Assembly (NCBI RefSeq): GCF_041734735.1
Contig: NC_134876.1
Span: 82,903,674 to 82,967,673, forward strand
Reading direction: 5' to 3'
DNA length: 64,000 nt
Source of the DNA: Babylonia areolata
Taxonomy: Eukaryota; Mollusca; Gastropoda; Neogastropoda; Buccinidae
How positions within the stretch are numbered: position 1 is the first letter of the stretch; the number at the start of each line of letters is the position of its first letter. Of the stretch, positions 1 to 12,800 are shown piece by piece. The notes below the pieces were generated by a model. That model saw nothing but the letters and a program-made list of their open reading frames with translations. It searched no databases and was not told the origin of the DNA. The position numbers were made by a program, and so were the translations under genes.

Positions 1-950
1 CAGACCAGCACACAATAACAGACCAGCACACAGTAACAGGCCAGTGCACAATAACAGACCAGCACACAGTAACAGACCAGCACACAATAACAGACCAGCA
101 CACAGTAACAGACCAGCACACAGTAACAGACCAGCACACAATAACAGACCAGCACACAGTAACAGGCCAGCACACAGTAACAGGCCAGTGCACAATTACA
201 GGCCAGTGCACAGTAACAGGCCAGCACACAGTAACAGGCCAGCACACAGTAACAGACCAGCACACAATAACAGACCAGCACACAGTAACAGGCCAGGACA
301 CAGTAACAGGCCAGTGCACAATAACAGGCCAGTGCACAGTAACAGGCCAGCACACAGTAACAGACCAGCACACAGTAACAGGCCAGTGCACAGTAACAGG
401 CCAGTGCACAATAACAGGCCAGTGCACAGTAACAGGCCAGTGCACAATAACAGGCCAGTGCACAGTAACAGGCCAGGACACAATAACAGACCAGCACATA
501 AAAACAGACCAGCACACAGTAACAGGCCAGTGCACAATAGTAGACCAGCAACAGAATATCAGACTTGCACACTGCCAGAGACCAGCAGACAATACAGTGC
601 ACACAATAATGGAGCACACAAAAAGAGACCAGCACACAGTAACAGACCAGAACACAATAACAAACCAGCACATAACATCAGTCTTGAACACAGTCGGAGA
701 CTAGCACACAATAACAGGGCACACAATAACAGACCAGTAGGCAGAACACAATAAAAGACAAACAAACAACAGGCCAACACAAAATAACAGACCGGCATAA
801 TATAACAGACTAGCACACTATAAGAGACAAGCATACAATAACAGACCACTACACAATAACAGACTGGCACACAATAACAGACCACAAAATAAAAGAACAC
901 ACAATAGCAGACAAGCAAACAATAACAGACCACTTCACAGAGCACATAAT
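1..950. repeat. 18-bp minisatellite
   Basis: About fifty degenerate copies of the 18-bp unit cacacagtaacagaccag fill the left edge. The unit is a multiple of three and lacks stops, so it gives long low-complexity reading frames on both strands; these are not genes. It lies in the AP5Z1 intron that follows exon 13 and continues past the window. Confidence 0.95.
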
Positions 951-1135
951 GACAGACCAGCACACAGTAAAAGAGCAAGCAATAACAGACCAGCACACAG
1001 TAAAAGAGCAAGCAATAACAGACCAGCACACAGTAAAAGAGCAAGCAATAACAGACCAGCACACAGTAAAAGAGCAAGCAATAACAGACCAGCACACAGT
1101 AAAAGAGCAAACAATAACAGACCAGTACACAACTA
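950..1135. repeat. 33-bp minisatellite derived from the 18-bp array
   Basis: Five near-identical 33-bp units, each an 18-bp-type motif fused to aaaagagcaagcaataac. The uniformity shows recent amplification inside the older, more degenerate array. Confidence 0.9.
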
Positions 1136-1379
1136 AAAAACAAAACAAAACACCAGCACACAACAATAATAATAATAAAAAAACAACAACAGCACACAAT
1201 CATAATATCTTCTTTCTTTTTTTTAAAGCACAAAATAATACAGCGGCATGCAATAACAGGCCAGTACACATTAACACGCAAATGCATAATACACAGACAA
1301 GCACTTATTAGCAAACCAGCACACAATAACAAGCAAGCACACCCTATGAGACCAGTACACAATAACAGAAAGAAAGAAA

Positions 1380-1565
1380 AAAAAAGATGCACCAACAACA
1401 TTGCATAATGGACAGGAAAAACCTTTTGCAGAGACCCAGGCTTTGACACACAACCGAAAAACCTGGAGGAATCTGGAGCACTGTTTTTCTGAGTGGCGCC
1501 CTTATGACTCTTCACACAGTTGAGGAAGAAGAAGATATAATAAGAGAGCTGACAGTAACACATCA
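1380..1565 (-). repeat. Dispersed repeat copy A
   Basis: Read on the minus strand, AACTGTGTGAAG, then TCCTCCAGG, then GTGTGTCAAAGCCTGGGTC and a CTGTCCATT block, match plus-strand sequence at 39,150-39,270 over about 130 bp. An unnamed interspersed repeat. It is not an AP5Z1 exon: no frame matches the family. Confidence 0.65.
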
Positions 1566-1689
1566 GCACACAAAGAAACAGGCCAGTCCTAAAGAATAAA
1601 ATAAAATAAACAAAAATAAAAGATTTTTTAAACAACACCATAGTGCCACGCACAGAAACAAAGCAAACCTTCATGCTATAATGTGGAAA

Positions 1690-3785
1690 GAGTTGGAAAA
1701 GCAAGCAGTGTGTGTCAGCACAATGTGTCAGCAAGCAATGTGTGTCCGCACAATGTGTCAGCAAGCAGTGTGTGTCAGCACAATGTGTCAGCAAGCAGTG
1801 TGTGTCAGCACAATGTGTCAGCAAGCAGTGAATGTCAGCAAGCAGTGTGTGTCAGCACAATGCGTCAGCAAGCAATGTGTGTCAGCACAGTGTGTCAGCA
1901 AGCAGTGTGTGTCAGCACAATGTGTCAGCAAGCAGGTGTGTGTCAGCACAATGTGTCAGCAAGCGGTGTGTGTCAGCAGTTTGTGTCAGCAAGCAGTGTG
2001 TGTCAGTAAGCGGTGTGTCAGCGGGGAATGGGTAAGCACTGAGTGAATCAGCAAGCAGTGTGTATCAGCAAGCAGTGTGTGTCAGCAGAGTGTGCAAGCA
2101 GTATGTGTCAGCAAGCAGTGTGTGTCAGCAAGCAATGTCAGCAGTGTGTGTCAGCAAGCGGTGTGTGTCAGCAGTTTGTGTCAGCAAGCAGTGTGTGTCA
2201 GTAAGCGGTGTGTGTCTGCAGTTTGTGTCAGCAAGCAGTGTGTGTCAGTAAGCGGTGTGTGTCAGCAGTTTGTGTCAGCAAGCAGTGTGTGTCAGCAAGC
2301 GGTGTGTGTCTGCAGAGTATGTCAGCAAGCAATATGTGTCAGCAAGGATTGTGTCAGCAAGCTGCGTGTGTCAGCAAGCGGTGTGTGTCAGCAGTGTGTG
2401 TCAGCTAGCAGTATGTGTCATCAAGCAGTGTGTCAGCAAGGATTGTGTCAGCAAGCTGTGTGTGTCAGCAAGCAGTGTGTGTCAGCAGAGTGTGTCAGCA
2501 AGCAGTATGTGTCAGCAAGGACTGTGTCAGCAAGCAGTATGTGTGTGTCAGCAGTGTGTGTCAGCAAGCAGTGTGTCAGCAAGCAGTATGTGTCAGCAAG
2601 GATTGTGTCAGCAAGCAGTATGTGTCAGCAGGAGTGTATCAGCAAACAGTGTGTCTGCAAGCAGTGTGTGTCAGCAGTGTGTGTCAGCAAGCAGTATGTG
2701 TCAGCAAGAGTGTGTCAGCAAACAGTGTGTGTCAGCAAGCAGTGTGTCAGCAAGGATTGTGTCAGCAAGAGTGTGTCTGCAAGCAGTGTGTGTCAGCAGT
2801 GTGTGTCAGCAAGCAGTATGTGTCAGCAAGGATTGTGTCAGCAAGCAGTATGTGTCAGCAAGGATTGTGTCAGCAAGCAGTATGTGTCTGCAGGAGTGTG
2901 TCAGCAAACAGTGTGTGTCTGCAAGCAGTGTGTGTCAGCAAGCAGTATGTGTCAGCAAGAGTGTGTCAGCAAACAGTGTGTGTGTGAGCAAGCAGTGTGT
3001 GTCAGCAGTGTGTGTCTGCAAGCAGTATGTGTCAGCAAGCAGTATGTGTCAGCAAGGATTGTGTCAGCAAGCAGTATGTGTCAGCAGGAGTGTGTCAGCA
3101 AACAGTGTGTGTCAGCAAGCAGTGTGTGTCAGCAGTGTGTCAGCAAGCAGTATGTGTCAGCAAGGATTGTGTCAGCAAGCAGTATGTGTCAGCAGGAGTG
3201 TGTCAGCAAACAATGTGTGTGTGAGCAAGCAGTGTGTGTCAGCAGTGTGTGTCAGCAAGCAGTATGTGTCAGCAAGCACTATGTGTCAGCAAGCAGTATG
3301 TGTCAGCAGGAGTGTGTCAGCAAACAATGTGTGTGTGAGCAAGCAGTGTGTGTCAGCAGTATGTGTCAGCAAGCACTATGTGTCAGCAAGCAGTATGTGT
3401 CAGCAGGAGTGTGTCAGCAAACAGTATGTGTCAGCAAGCAGTGTGTGTCAGCAAGCGGTGTGTGTCAGCAGAGTATGTCAGCAAGAAATATGTGTCAGCA
3501 AGGATTGTGTCAGCAAGCTGCGTGTGTCAGCAAGCGGTGTGTGTCAGCTAGCAGTATGTGTCAGCAAGCAGTGTGTCAGCAAGGATTGTGTCAGCAAGCT
3601 GTGTGTGTCAGCAAGCAGTATGTGTCAGCAGAGTGTGTCAGCAAGCAGTATGTGTCAGCAAGGACTGTGTCAGCAAGCAGTATGTGTGTGTCAGCAGTGT
3701 GTCAGCAAGCAGTATGTGTCAGCAAGGATTGTGTCAGCAAGCAGTATGTGTCAGCAGGAGTGTGTCAGCAAGCAGTGTGCACTAT
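1690..3785. repeat. Minisatellite with higher-order structure (gtgtcagcaagcagt unit)
   Basis: About 2.1 kb of degenerate 15-18-bp units such as gtgtcagcaagcagtgt. Recurring blocks ('caaggattgtgtcagcaagcag', 'caggagtgtgtcagcaaaca') form larger repeat units of roughly 100-250 bp. The array stops about 35 bp downstream of the AP5Z1 exon 13 donor. All six frames stay open over long distances; these are array artefacts. Confidence 0.95.
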
Positions 3786-3821
3786 GGGAGTGCTGACCCA
3801 CCTGAGCATGAGTGGCACCAC

Positions 3822-6800
3822 CTGAGCACAGCAGGTAACCCTGGCCTTGGTCTTCACCTCCTCCAGGACCTTGTGCAGACTGGACAGCCTGCCAATCACA
3901 GCTCTTTACACAACATGTCAGTGTCATACCAGCCATTCACAGCACTTTACACAACATGTCAGTGTCATACCAGCCAATCACAGCACTTTACACAACATGT
4001 CAGTGTCATACCAGCCAATCACAGCACTTTACACAACATGTCAGTGTCATACCAGCCAATCACAGCACTTTACACAACATGTCAGTGTCATACCAGCCAA
4101 TCACAGCTCTTTACACAACATGTCAGTGTCATACCAGCCATTCACGGCACTTTACACAACACATAAATGTTTTATCAGCCATTCACAGCACTTTACACAG
4201 TATGCCAATGTCTTACCAGCCAGTCACGGCACTTTACACATGTCAATGTCTTACCAGCCAATCAATGTTTCTTACTTACCAAGTCAGGAATGTTGGAATT
4301 TGAAGTAAAATCATATAAAGAAAACCAAAATAGAATAAAAAGTTCTTTGTGACCAACATATCATGCATTACATACTTCCTGAAGGACAAAATATTGTGGT
4401 AAACGAAGTTGTCTAAAAAGAGAGAGTAATCTTTACAGACCACACAACAACATGCACTTGCCAATGACCAACCCAAACCAAAACCAAATACTGTTGCCAT
4501 AACAATGACTGATTCAATACAAATACACATACTATTTAGTAACTGAATCAATACAAAAACATACTGTTCAATGACTGATTCAGTACAAAGTCCTTTAGTC
4601 AAAGTTTCTCTTAATGACCACCCCCACCCAGTGGAACTCTGCCATACAGATTAAGACATTCCCAGTCCATTTCCAGATTCAGAACCAACCTGAAGACTCA
4701 TCTGTTCAAAACTGTCTTTAATCTATTGTTATGTATTTGTGTATACATGCATGCACGTTTGCATGTATGCACACAACTTTGCTACGTATACTGTCGTTAG
4801 TATGTTCTTTTGGTGCAATGACTTGTAGTAGTTTGTAATGTTTCTAATTTATTTTAACTTGCAATTTTGTGATGGATTGTGTAACATATTGTAATACTGG
4901 AACCACTGCGATGTAAAGTGCTCAGAGCAAAATCTATTTAACTAGGCGCTATATGTGTACATTTATCATTATTATTATTATCAAATGCATATACTGTTGT
5001 CATGACAATGAGTGATTCAATACAAAACACCAGACAGACCAGAAAAACAAACACAGTGTGACCAAACCACGTGACGCCAATGACTGATTCAATATAAAAC
5101 ACCAGACAGACCATAAAACAGTGTGACCAAACCATGTGATGTCCAATGAGTGATTCAATATAAAACACCAGACAGACCATAAAACAGTGTGACCAAACCA
5201 TGTGACGTCCAATGACTGATTCAATATAAAACACCAGACAGACCATAAAACAGACAGTGTGACCAAACCATGTGACGTCCAATGATTGATTCAATATAAA
5301 ACACCAGACAGATCATAAAACAGTGTGACCAAACCACATGACATCCAATGACTGATTCAATATAAAACACCAGACAGACCATAAAACAGTGTGACCAAAC
5401 CACGTGACGCCAATGACTGATTCAATATAAAACACCAGACAGACCATAAAACAGTGTGACCAAACCATGTGACGTCCAATGACTGATTCAATATAAAACA
5501 CCAGACAGACCATAAAACAGTGTGACCAAACCATGTGACGTCCAATGACTGATTCAATATAAAACATCAGACAGACCATAAAACTATTGCTAAGAAGCGG
5601 GCCAGACTAAGAGGGGCGTCTTTTCACTGTTAGCCGCGCGAAATTTGGCCAAACAGAGCAAACCATAGGCCTAGTTTGCATCAGTTTGACATGGTACAGT
5701 ATATGACACCAAACCATGTGACGTCCAATGACTGATTCAATATAAAACACCAGACAGACCATAAAACAGTGTGACCAAACCATGTGACGTCCAATGACTG
5801 ATTCAATATAAAACACCAGACAGACCATAAAACAGTGTGACCAAACCATGTGACGTCCAATGACTGATTCAATATAAAACATCAGACAGACCATAAAACT
5901 ATTGCTAAGAAGCGGGCCAGACTAAGAGGGGCGTCTTTTCACTGTTAGCCGCGCGAAATTTGGCCAAACAGAGCAAACCATAGGCCTAGTTTGCATCAGT
6001 TTGACATGGTACAGTATATGACACCAAACCATGTGACGTCCAATGACTGATTCAATATAAAACACCAGACAGACCATAAAACAGTGTGACCAAACCATAT
6101 GACGTCCAATGACTGATTCAATATAAAACACCAGACAGACCATAAAACAGTGTGACCAAACCATGTGACGTCCAATGAGTGATTCAATATAAAACACCAG
6201 ACAGACCATAAAACAGACAGTGTGGCCAAACCATGTGACATCCAATGACTGATTCAATATAAAACACCAGACTGACCATAAAACCGACAGTGTGACCAAA
6301 CCATGTGACGTCCAATGACTGATTCAATATAAAACACCAGACAGACCATAAAACAGACAGTGTGACCAAACCATGTGACGTCCAATGATTGATTCAATAT
6401 AAAACACCAGGCAGACCAGAAAACAGCGTGACCAAACCATGTGACGTCCAATGACTGATTCAATATAAAACACCAGACAGACCATAAAACAGTGTGACCA
6501 AACCATGTGACGTCCAATGACTGATTCAATATAAAACACCAGACAGACCATAAAACAGTGTGACCAAACCATGTGACGTCCAATGACTGATTCAATATAA
6601 AACACCAGACAGACCATAAAACAGACAGTGTGACCAAACCATGTGACGTCCAATGACTGATTCAATATAAAACACCAGACAGACCATAAAACAGTGTGAC
6701 CAAACCATGTGATGTCCAATGACTGATTCAATATAAAACACCAGACAGACCATAAAACAGTGTGACCAAACCATGTGACGTCCAATGACTGATTCAATAT

Positions 6801-9800
6801 AAAACACCAGACAGACCATAAAACAGTGTGACCAAACCATGTGATGTCCAACCTGTTGATGGTGTCCCCCTGCCCAGCATGCGTCCTGCAGACGAAGTTG
6901 AACAAAGGCTTGAACCTCGGGGTGTGGAAGGCATCCACACAATTGGCCGGTTCCATTCCGGTTCCCTGGTTCACACTGAACGGCTCCACTTTCTTTGCTC
7001 TCTCCATCACTTCCAGAGCTGCTGTCATGCACGGCAAGTCCAGGAGTGTGTGCAAAACCTGTGCACAAAGGATACGTTGTTGCTTGTCAAAACACAGCAC
7101 GTCTGGCAGTGTATGCAAAATGTATGGAAAGGGCATGTTGTTTGTCGAACACAGCATGTCTGGCAGTGTATGCAAAATGTATGGAAAGGGCATGTTGTTT
7201 GTCGAACACAGCACGTCTGGCAGTGTATGCAAAATGTATGCAAAGGGCATGTTGTTTGTCGAACACAGCACGTCTGGCAGTGAGTGCAAAATGTATGCAA
7301 AGGGCATGTTGTTTGTCGAACACAGCATGTCTGGCAGTGAGTGCAAAATGTATGCAAAGGGCATGTTGTTTGTCGAACACAGCATGTCTGGCAGTGAGTG
7401 CAAAATGTATGCAAAGGGCATGTTGTTTGTCGAACACAGCACGTCTGGCAGTGAGTGCAAAACCAGTGTGTAAAGAGCATACTGTTTGTCAAACGCAGCA
7501 CATCAGGCAGTGTGTGAAAGACCTGTTATATATTGTGTTGTGGGTCAAACACAGAAAGTCTGGTAGTGTGTAAAAAAAATAAAAAAACTCCTTTTTTCAA
7601 AGACAACAAGTCTGAAAGTGTGAAAAAAAGAAAAAAAAATCTAAACTACAGAGTTGTATGCTTTAAAAGAATACAACAGGGGACCTCAATTACCTTTTAG
7701 GATAAAGGTTAGAAAACAAACATAAGACAATGCTGTCTTCAACAAACTAAAAACACACAAAAAAAGGGACCAACATGCACCTGTTTTTCATGATGCCTTA
7801 CCGTTTTTGAAATACGTATGGAAGACACTGAAGTCATAACGCTCAATGTGCATCATCATGTGCCCTGTATTCTCCTCAGTTTGTTATCACTGCTGAGTAC
7901 AGTATCATTTTGTGTTCTTGTATGTGAATAATAAAAACTGTTTTGAAAGAAGTTCAGTGGAAATCTTTTGAACATGATGTTTTGATAACATTGTAACATT
8001 CGACTTTCTTGTATTCATATATTTCACAGAAAAGCTCTCCTTCCATTCAGCTGTGACTGCAGTGAATACAAGAGGTTTATATTGAGTAACAAAACCATAA
8101 GGAAAACCAGTGAACAGAAATCAACATGTTTGTCAGCAACACCGGACAGGACACCAATACAATGGTGCAGAAGGGAAGACAAAGACAGGTGCAACAGCCG
8201 AGTGGTTAAAGCGTTGGACTCTCAATCTGAGGGTCCCTGGTTTGAATCTCAGTAACGTCGCCTGGTGGGTAAAGGGTGGGAATTTTTCAGACCTCCCAGG
8301 TCAACATATGTGCAGACCTGCTTGTGCATGAACCCCCTTCATGTGTATATGCAAGCAGAAGATTAAATATGCACGTTAAAGATCCTGTAATCCATGTCAG
8401 CGTTCTCTGGGTTAAGGAAACAAGAACATACCCAGTATGCACACCCCTGAAAATGGAGTATGGCTGCCTACAAGGTGGAGTAAAAATGGTCATATACGTA
8501 AAAACCCACTCATGTACATACTAGTGAACATGGGAGTTGAAGTCCATGAATGAAGAAGAAGGAAGACGAGAAAGAACCTACCTCCAGTGCTGTGGTTGGC
8601 GACATCATGGCCGGCAGGATATCCAGGAACTCAGTCAGGAACGTGCGAGGATGCCACGCAAGAATCTGAAACATCCAACCACGATAACAGTGAGAGAACT
8701 GAACACGAGACATCAGACATGACAACCGTGATCAGAGACATTCAGTGCTAAGTGTTTGGAGTGACTGACTGTCATCAGGACACAGTGAAAAGGTGGTGGA
8801 AGGGGTTAGGGAGAAGGTATGTATTATCAGTCTGATCAAATTAAAAAAAACCAAAAAAACAGGACATAATGGGATGTCAGTCACAATAACTGTGAATTCT
8901 TGGGCCTCTTGTTTTTGTTTTTAACCCAGCCTCTACTTTTGACAACAGATACCACACCCTTCTCTTAACAAAAGGTTTCATGGCCTGATGCCACAATCCA
9001 CATCTTTTTGACAGATAGGTAATTGTAAGTAGTGGCAGCATCTTTCCATTCAGAGTGATATCAGATAAAAAAAAATAATTTAAAAAAAACTGGAGGAGAA
9101 GGGTAATGGGAAGGCAGGAGGGGTTGGAGCAAGAGGAAGGAAGAAGGGAGGGGGAAAGATGAGTCTATGTGTGTCTGTGTAAGTGCATGCATGCTTGTGT
9201 GTGTGTAGGGTGTGGGGTGTGTGTGTGTGCATGCATGCACATGTGTTTATGTGTGTGTGTGTGTGCATGTGTTGTGTGTGCATTTGTGAATGTGCAAGTG
9301 TGTGTGCATGTGTGTGTATGAATGTGCATACGTGTGTGTGTGTGTGTGTATGTGTGCATGTATTTGAATATGCTTCAATATGTGAGTGTGTGTATGCATG
9401 TCTGTGTGTGTGACTCTGTGTGTGTCTGTGTGTTAGTGAACTGTCACCTTCAAGATGTTGGGGAAGAAGTAGGCAAGGATGTTGGTGTTGTAGCACAGTG
9501 TGTCGATGTTGGAGCAGAGGAAAACAACGACATCAAAGGCAAATCCCGGATCCTGGAACTGCTGACTCAGCAGGTGACCAAATACGTGGGTGTACACCTC
9601 CTGGGGGTCATGGACTACTGCTGCACCTGTCCACCACACAACACACAGTATGCACACAACCCCTGTCCACCACACAACACACAGTATACACACAACACCT
9701 GTCCACCACACAACACACAGTATGCACACAACACCTGTCCACCACACAACACCTGTCCACCACACAACACACAGTATGCACACAACACCTGTCCATGACA

Positions 9801-12800
9801 CCACACACAGTCAGTGTATACAGAACACACGAACCAGCAAGACTCAACAATGTAAAACGCATGGATAGAATGAGTTAACACCACAAGAATGAGTTAACAC
9901 CACAAGACACGCAGACAAGCAGGGTTAAAACCACAAAACCTGCAGACAGAGTTCATTCCACAAAACAAAGACAAAGAGATACAGATTTTCTTTTGCCAAT
10001 ATTAAACAAACGACAACATGAAATTGAACCACAAAATCCTACACGCAGTGACGCAGCAGTAACATGGAAATGTGAAGCTGATATCACAAAACACATGGAG
10101 AGACAGGAGTTAATACAACCAAAACATGTGGAAAGACAAGAGTTAACACCACCAGAACATATGGAAAGACAAAAGTTAACACTGACCAAAACACACGGAA
10201 AAGACAAGAGTTAACACCACCAAAACACATGGGAAGACATCAGTTAACAACAAACCGAAACACATGGAATGACAGTACTAACACCACCAGACAGAGACAC
10301 AGACAACATCAAGACCACCCCGACAGAGGGGCTAGAGCAGTCAACACCACCACGACAACAATAACAACAATAACCTCCCCCAGCAACACCCTCCCCAACC
10401 TCCCTGCCACCAGGACCCCATCCCCCACTCCCTCCCCAACCTCCCTGCCACCAGGACCCCATCCCCCACTCCCTCCCCAACCTCCCTGCCACCAGGACCC
10501 CATCCCCCACTCCCTCCCCAACCTCCCTGCCACCAGGACCCCATCCCTACTCCCTCCACTACCAGGACCCCATCCCCCACTCCTTCCCCAACCTCCCTGC
10601 CACCAGGACCCCGTCCCCCACTCCCTCCCCAACCTCCCTGCCACCAGGACCCCACCCCCACTCCCTCCCCAACCTCCCTGCCACCAGGACCCCATCCCCC
10701 ACTCCTTCCCCAACCTCCCTGCCACCAGGACCCCGTCCCCCACTCCCTCCCCAACCTCCCCGCCACCAGGACCCCACCCCCACTCCCTCCCCAACATCCC
10801 TGCTACCAGGACCCCACCCCCACTCCCTCCCCAACCTCCCCGCCACCAGGACCCCATCCCCCACTCCCTCCCCAACCTCCCTGCCACCAGGACCCCGTGC
10901 CCCACTCCCTCCCTGCCACCAGGACCCCATCCCCCACTCCCTCCCCAACCTCAGCTGGCAGTCACTGACTGTGGTTGAGGAAGAAGCGCAGGATACACAG
11001 CAAGGTAGGGCAGTGGCTGGCGTCCTGTGGCAGACGCGTGTACAGCCGACGCATCTCCTGGTGCACGCGCGCCACCTGGCCTCTGTCCAGCTTACACACC
11101 AAGTCCAGCACCTCCACCACCTCCCTCAGGCACTGTTCGAACACATACCATTTGTTAGAAAACATGATTTGTACATGTTAAGTAAAAAACAGCTATACAC
11201 ATTGAATAGACACTATACACATTGAATGGACAGAGTACTTGTAGACACTGAATGGAGACACAATATTTGCCACTAGCACTGAGTAGGTTGACTTTTTCTG
11301 GAGTATATTTCCTAAAGACTGTCCTACCAGCAAATAATGAAACTACCACTTCACACTGACAACTTTGAACATCATTATTTATTGTCTTTTTTTGTCTTTT
11401 TTTTTTTTTTTACAAACTAAGCACTCACCGCAACTTGTAGCTCTGCATCGGATGTCACCTTGGCCTCTGAAATAAAACAGACAAATTTATAAGCACTTTG
11501 CAGCCTTGTAAATGCACATCTTGCATGGATGCTGCTGTCATAATAACAGAATGGTACATCATTTCACAAAGCAAATTAAATGCAAAAGTATTGAAAACTC
11601 AACAGCAAATCTTCAGATCTTGGCATTAATTTGTTTTGTTGTTGTTTTGTTTTGTTAGGAGGACATTTATTATTGTTGTTGTTATTGTTGCTTTCTTCAG
11701 TTTCTATCCTTAACTACCAATCATTCAGAGACATGCTAGTTTGTGTTCAGATGGCCAACAGACTGCATGTGTGTTCTGGCCAGCATTCAGTAAACAAGGT
11801 GAAGTGTTTGTTTTCATGACACTATACATGGTGTCAGGGATTTCAGAAGATCCTATCACAATGGCTGGGACAGTCATTGTCAGAAAATATGACGCTTTGT
11901 CCATGGGAGGTAGAAACTCAAGCATCACTTGGGACGAGTGTAAGATGAAGTTCAACATCTTTCTGCAAGTCACTTAGGCCAGCATGAAGCCAGTGCAACT
12001 TTAATGTAGGACTGCTGTTCAACCACACTGGAGAAGAGGGACTGGAAATTCATTCCAACTTTGTTTTCCTTGGCAGACAGCAGCTCTGAGAATGAAGAAA
12101 AAGACAACTACATGGCAATCATATGAAAGTATGGCAGACCCACAACTTATGCTGTATGAATAATTCTCGCATCACCTGAAGTGTGACTGTTGACAAACTT
12201 TTGACTCTTGGCTTCACACAGTAAAAGAAAAGGCTGCATCTAGCAATTTCAACAACACAATGCTTCTATCTGACTGCACAGCAAATCGAAAACGTTCTCA
12301 CACACAAAGCATCAACATGTCCACTTTTTCTCATTCAGAAACACAAACACACAAAGCACCAAACACAACTCTTCTCATTCAGAAACACAAACAACTTCAA
12401 TATGCAGTCTACATGACAGACAGAGGGGTGGAGCACCCAGTGAACACTGACTTCTCTCACACTGGTCCATGACCCTGAAGCAGTAGTCCACGGAGCGTGA
12501 CACTAAGGACTGCAGTTCACGGGACACCACACTCCCCTTCTTTGACACCCTCTTACTCCTGGGGCTACCTTCCACCCCTTCTGGAGTGGACCTACCCTCC
12601 ACGCTGCCATCCCCATCCCCAGCAGCAGACTGACTCTCAAGGCTCCCTACAGCTGGGGATTTTCTTCTGGGACTCCCCTTAGGACTGCTCTCCACACTCA
12701 GGGCTGGGGACTTTCTCTTTGAGAGGCTGTCTGTCCTGCTGACTGGGGATTCCCCTTTGGGGCTGCCCTCTCTTCCTGGCAGTGGGGATCTCCTCGGGCT

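Noticed and set aside
44-754. Long open frames of RPAHSN-type repeats
   Set aside because: Produced by an 18-bp unit without stops; no start context, no homology, open in several frames on both strands.
2077-3825. Cys/Gln/Ser-rich frame of 582 codons
   Set aside because: Pure minisatellite translation; overlapping frames are equally open. Not a secreted Cys-rich protein: no signal peptide.
6324-7460. 378-codon minus-strand frame
   Set aside because: Real AP5Z1 exon 12 fused to the two flanking in-frame arrays; only 7058-6853 is supported as coding.
8200-8275. tRNA-Leu/Ser gene
   Set aside because: Only A and B boxes match; the acceptor stem does not pair and a SINE body follows. Same at 49,530, 58,010, 44,140 and 17,040.
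9165-9413. Cys/Val or His/Thr-rich frames in GT/CA tracts
   Set aside because: Simple-sequence translation, as at 25,487-25,762, 26,169-26,558 and 60,625-60,990.
10229-10978. Pro-rich collagen-like frame
   Set aside because: 41-bp C-rich array; the frame cycles through three repeat phases and lacks protein homology.
12375-12451. Extension of AP5Z1 exon 7 past 12,452
   Set aside because: Frame stays open to a stop, but the GTCAGT donor at 12,451 gives the correct phase and homology with exon 8.
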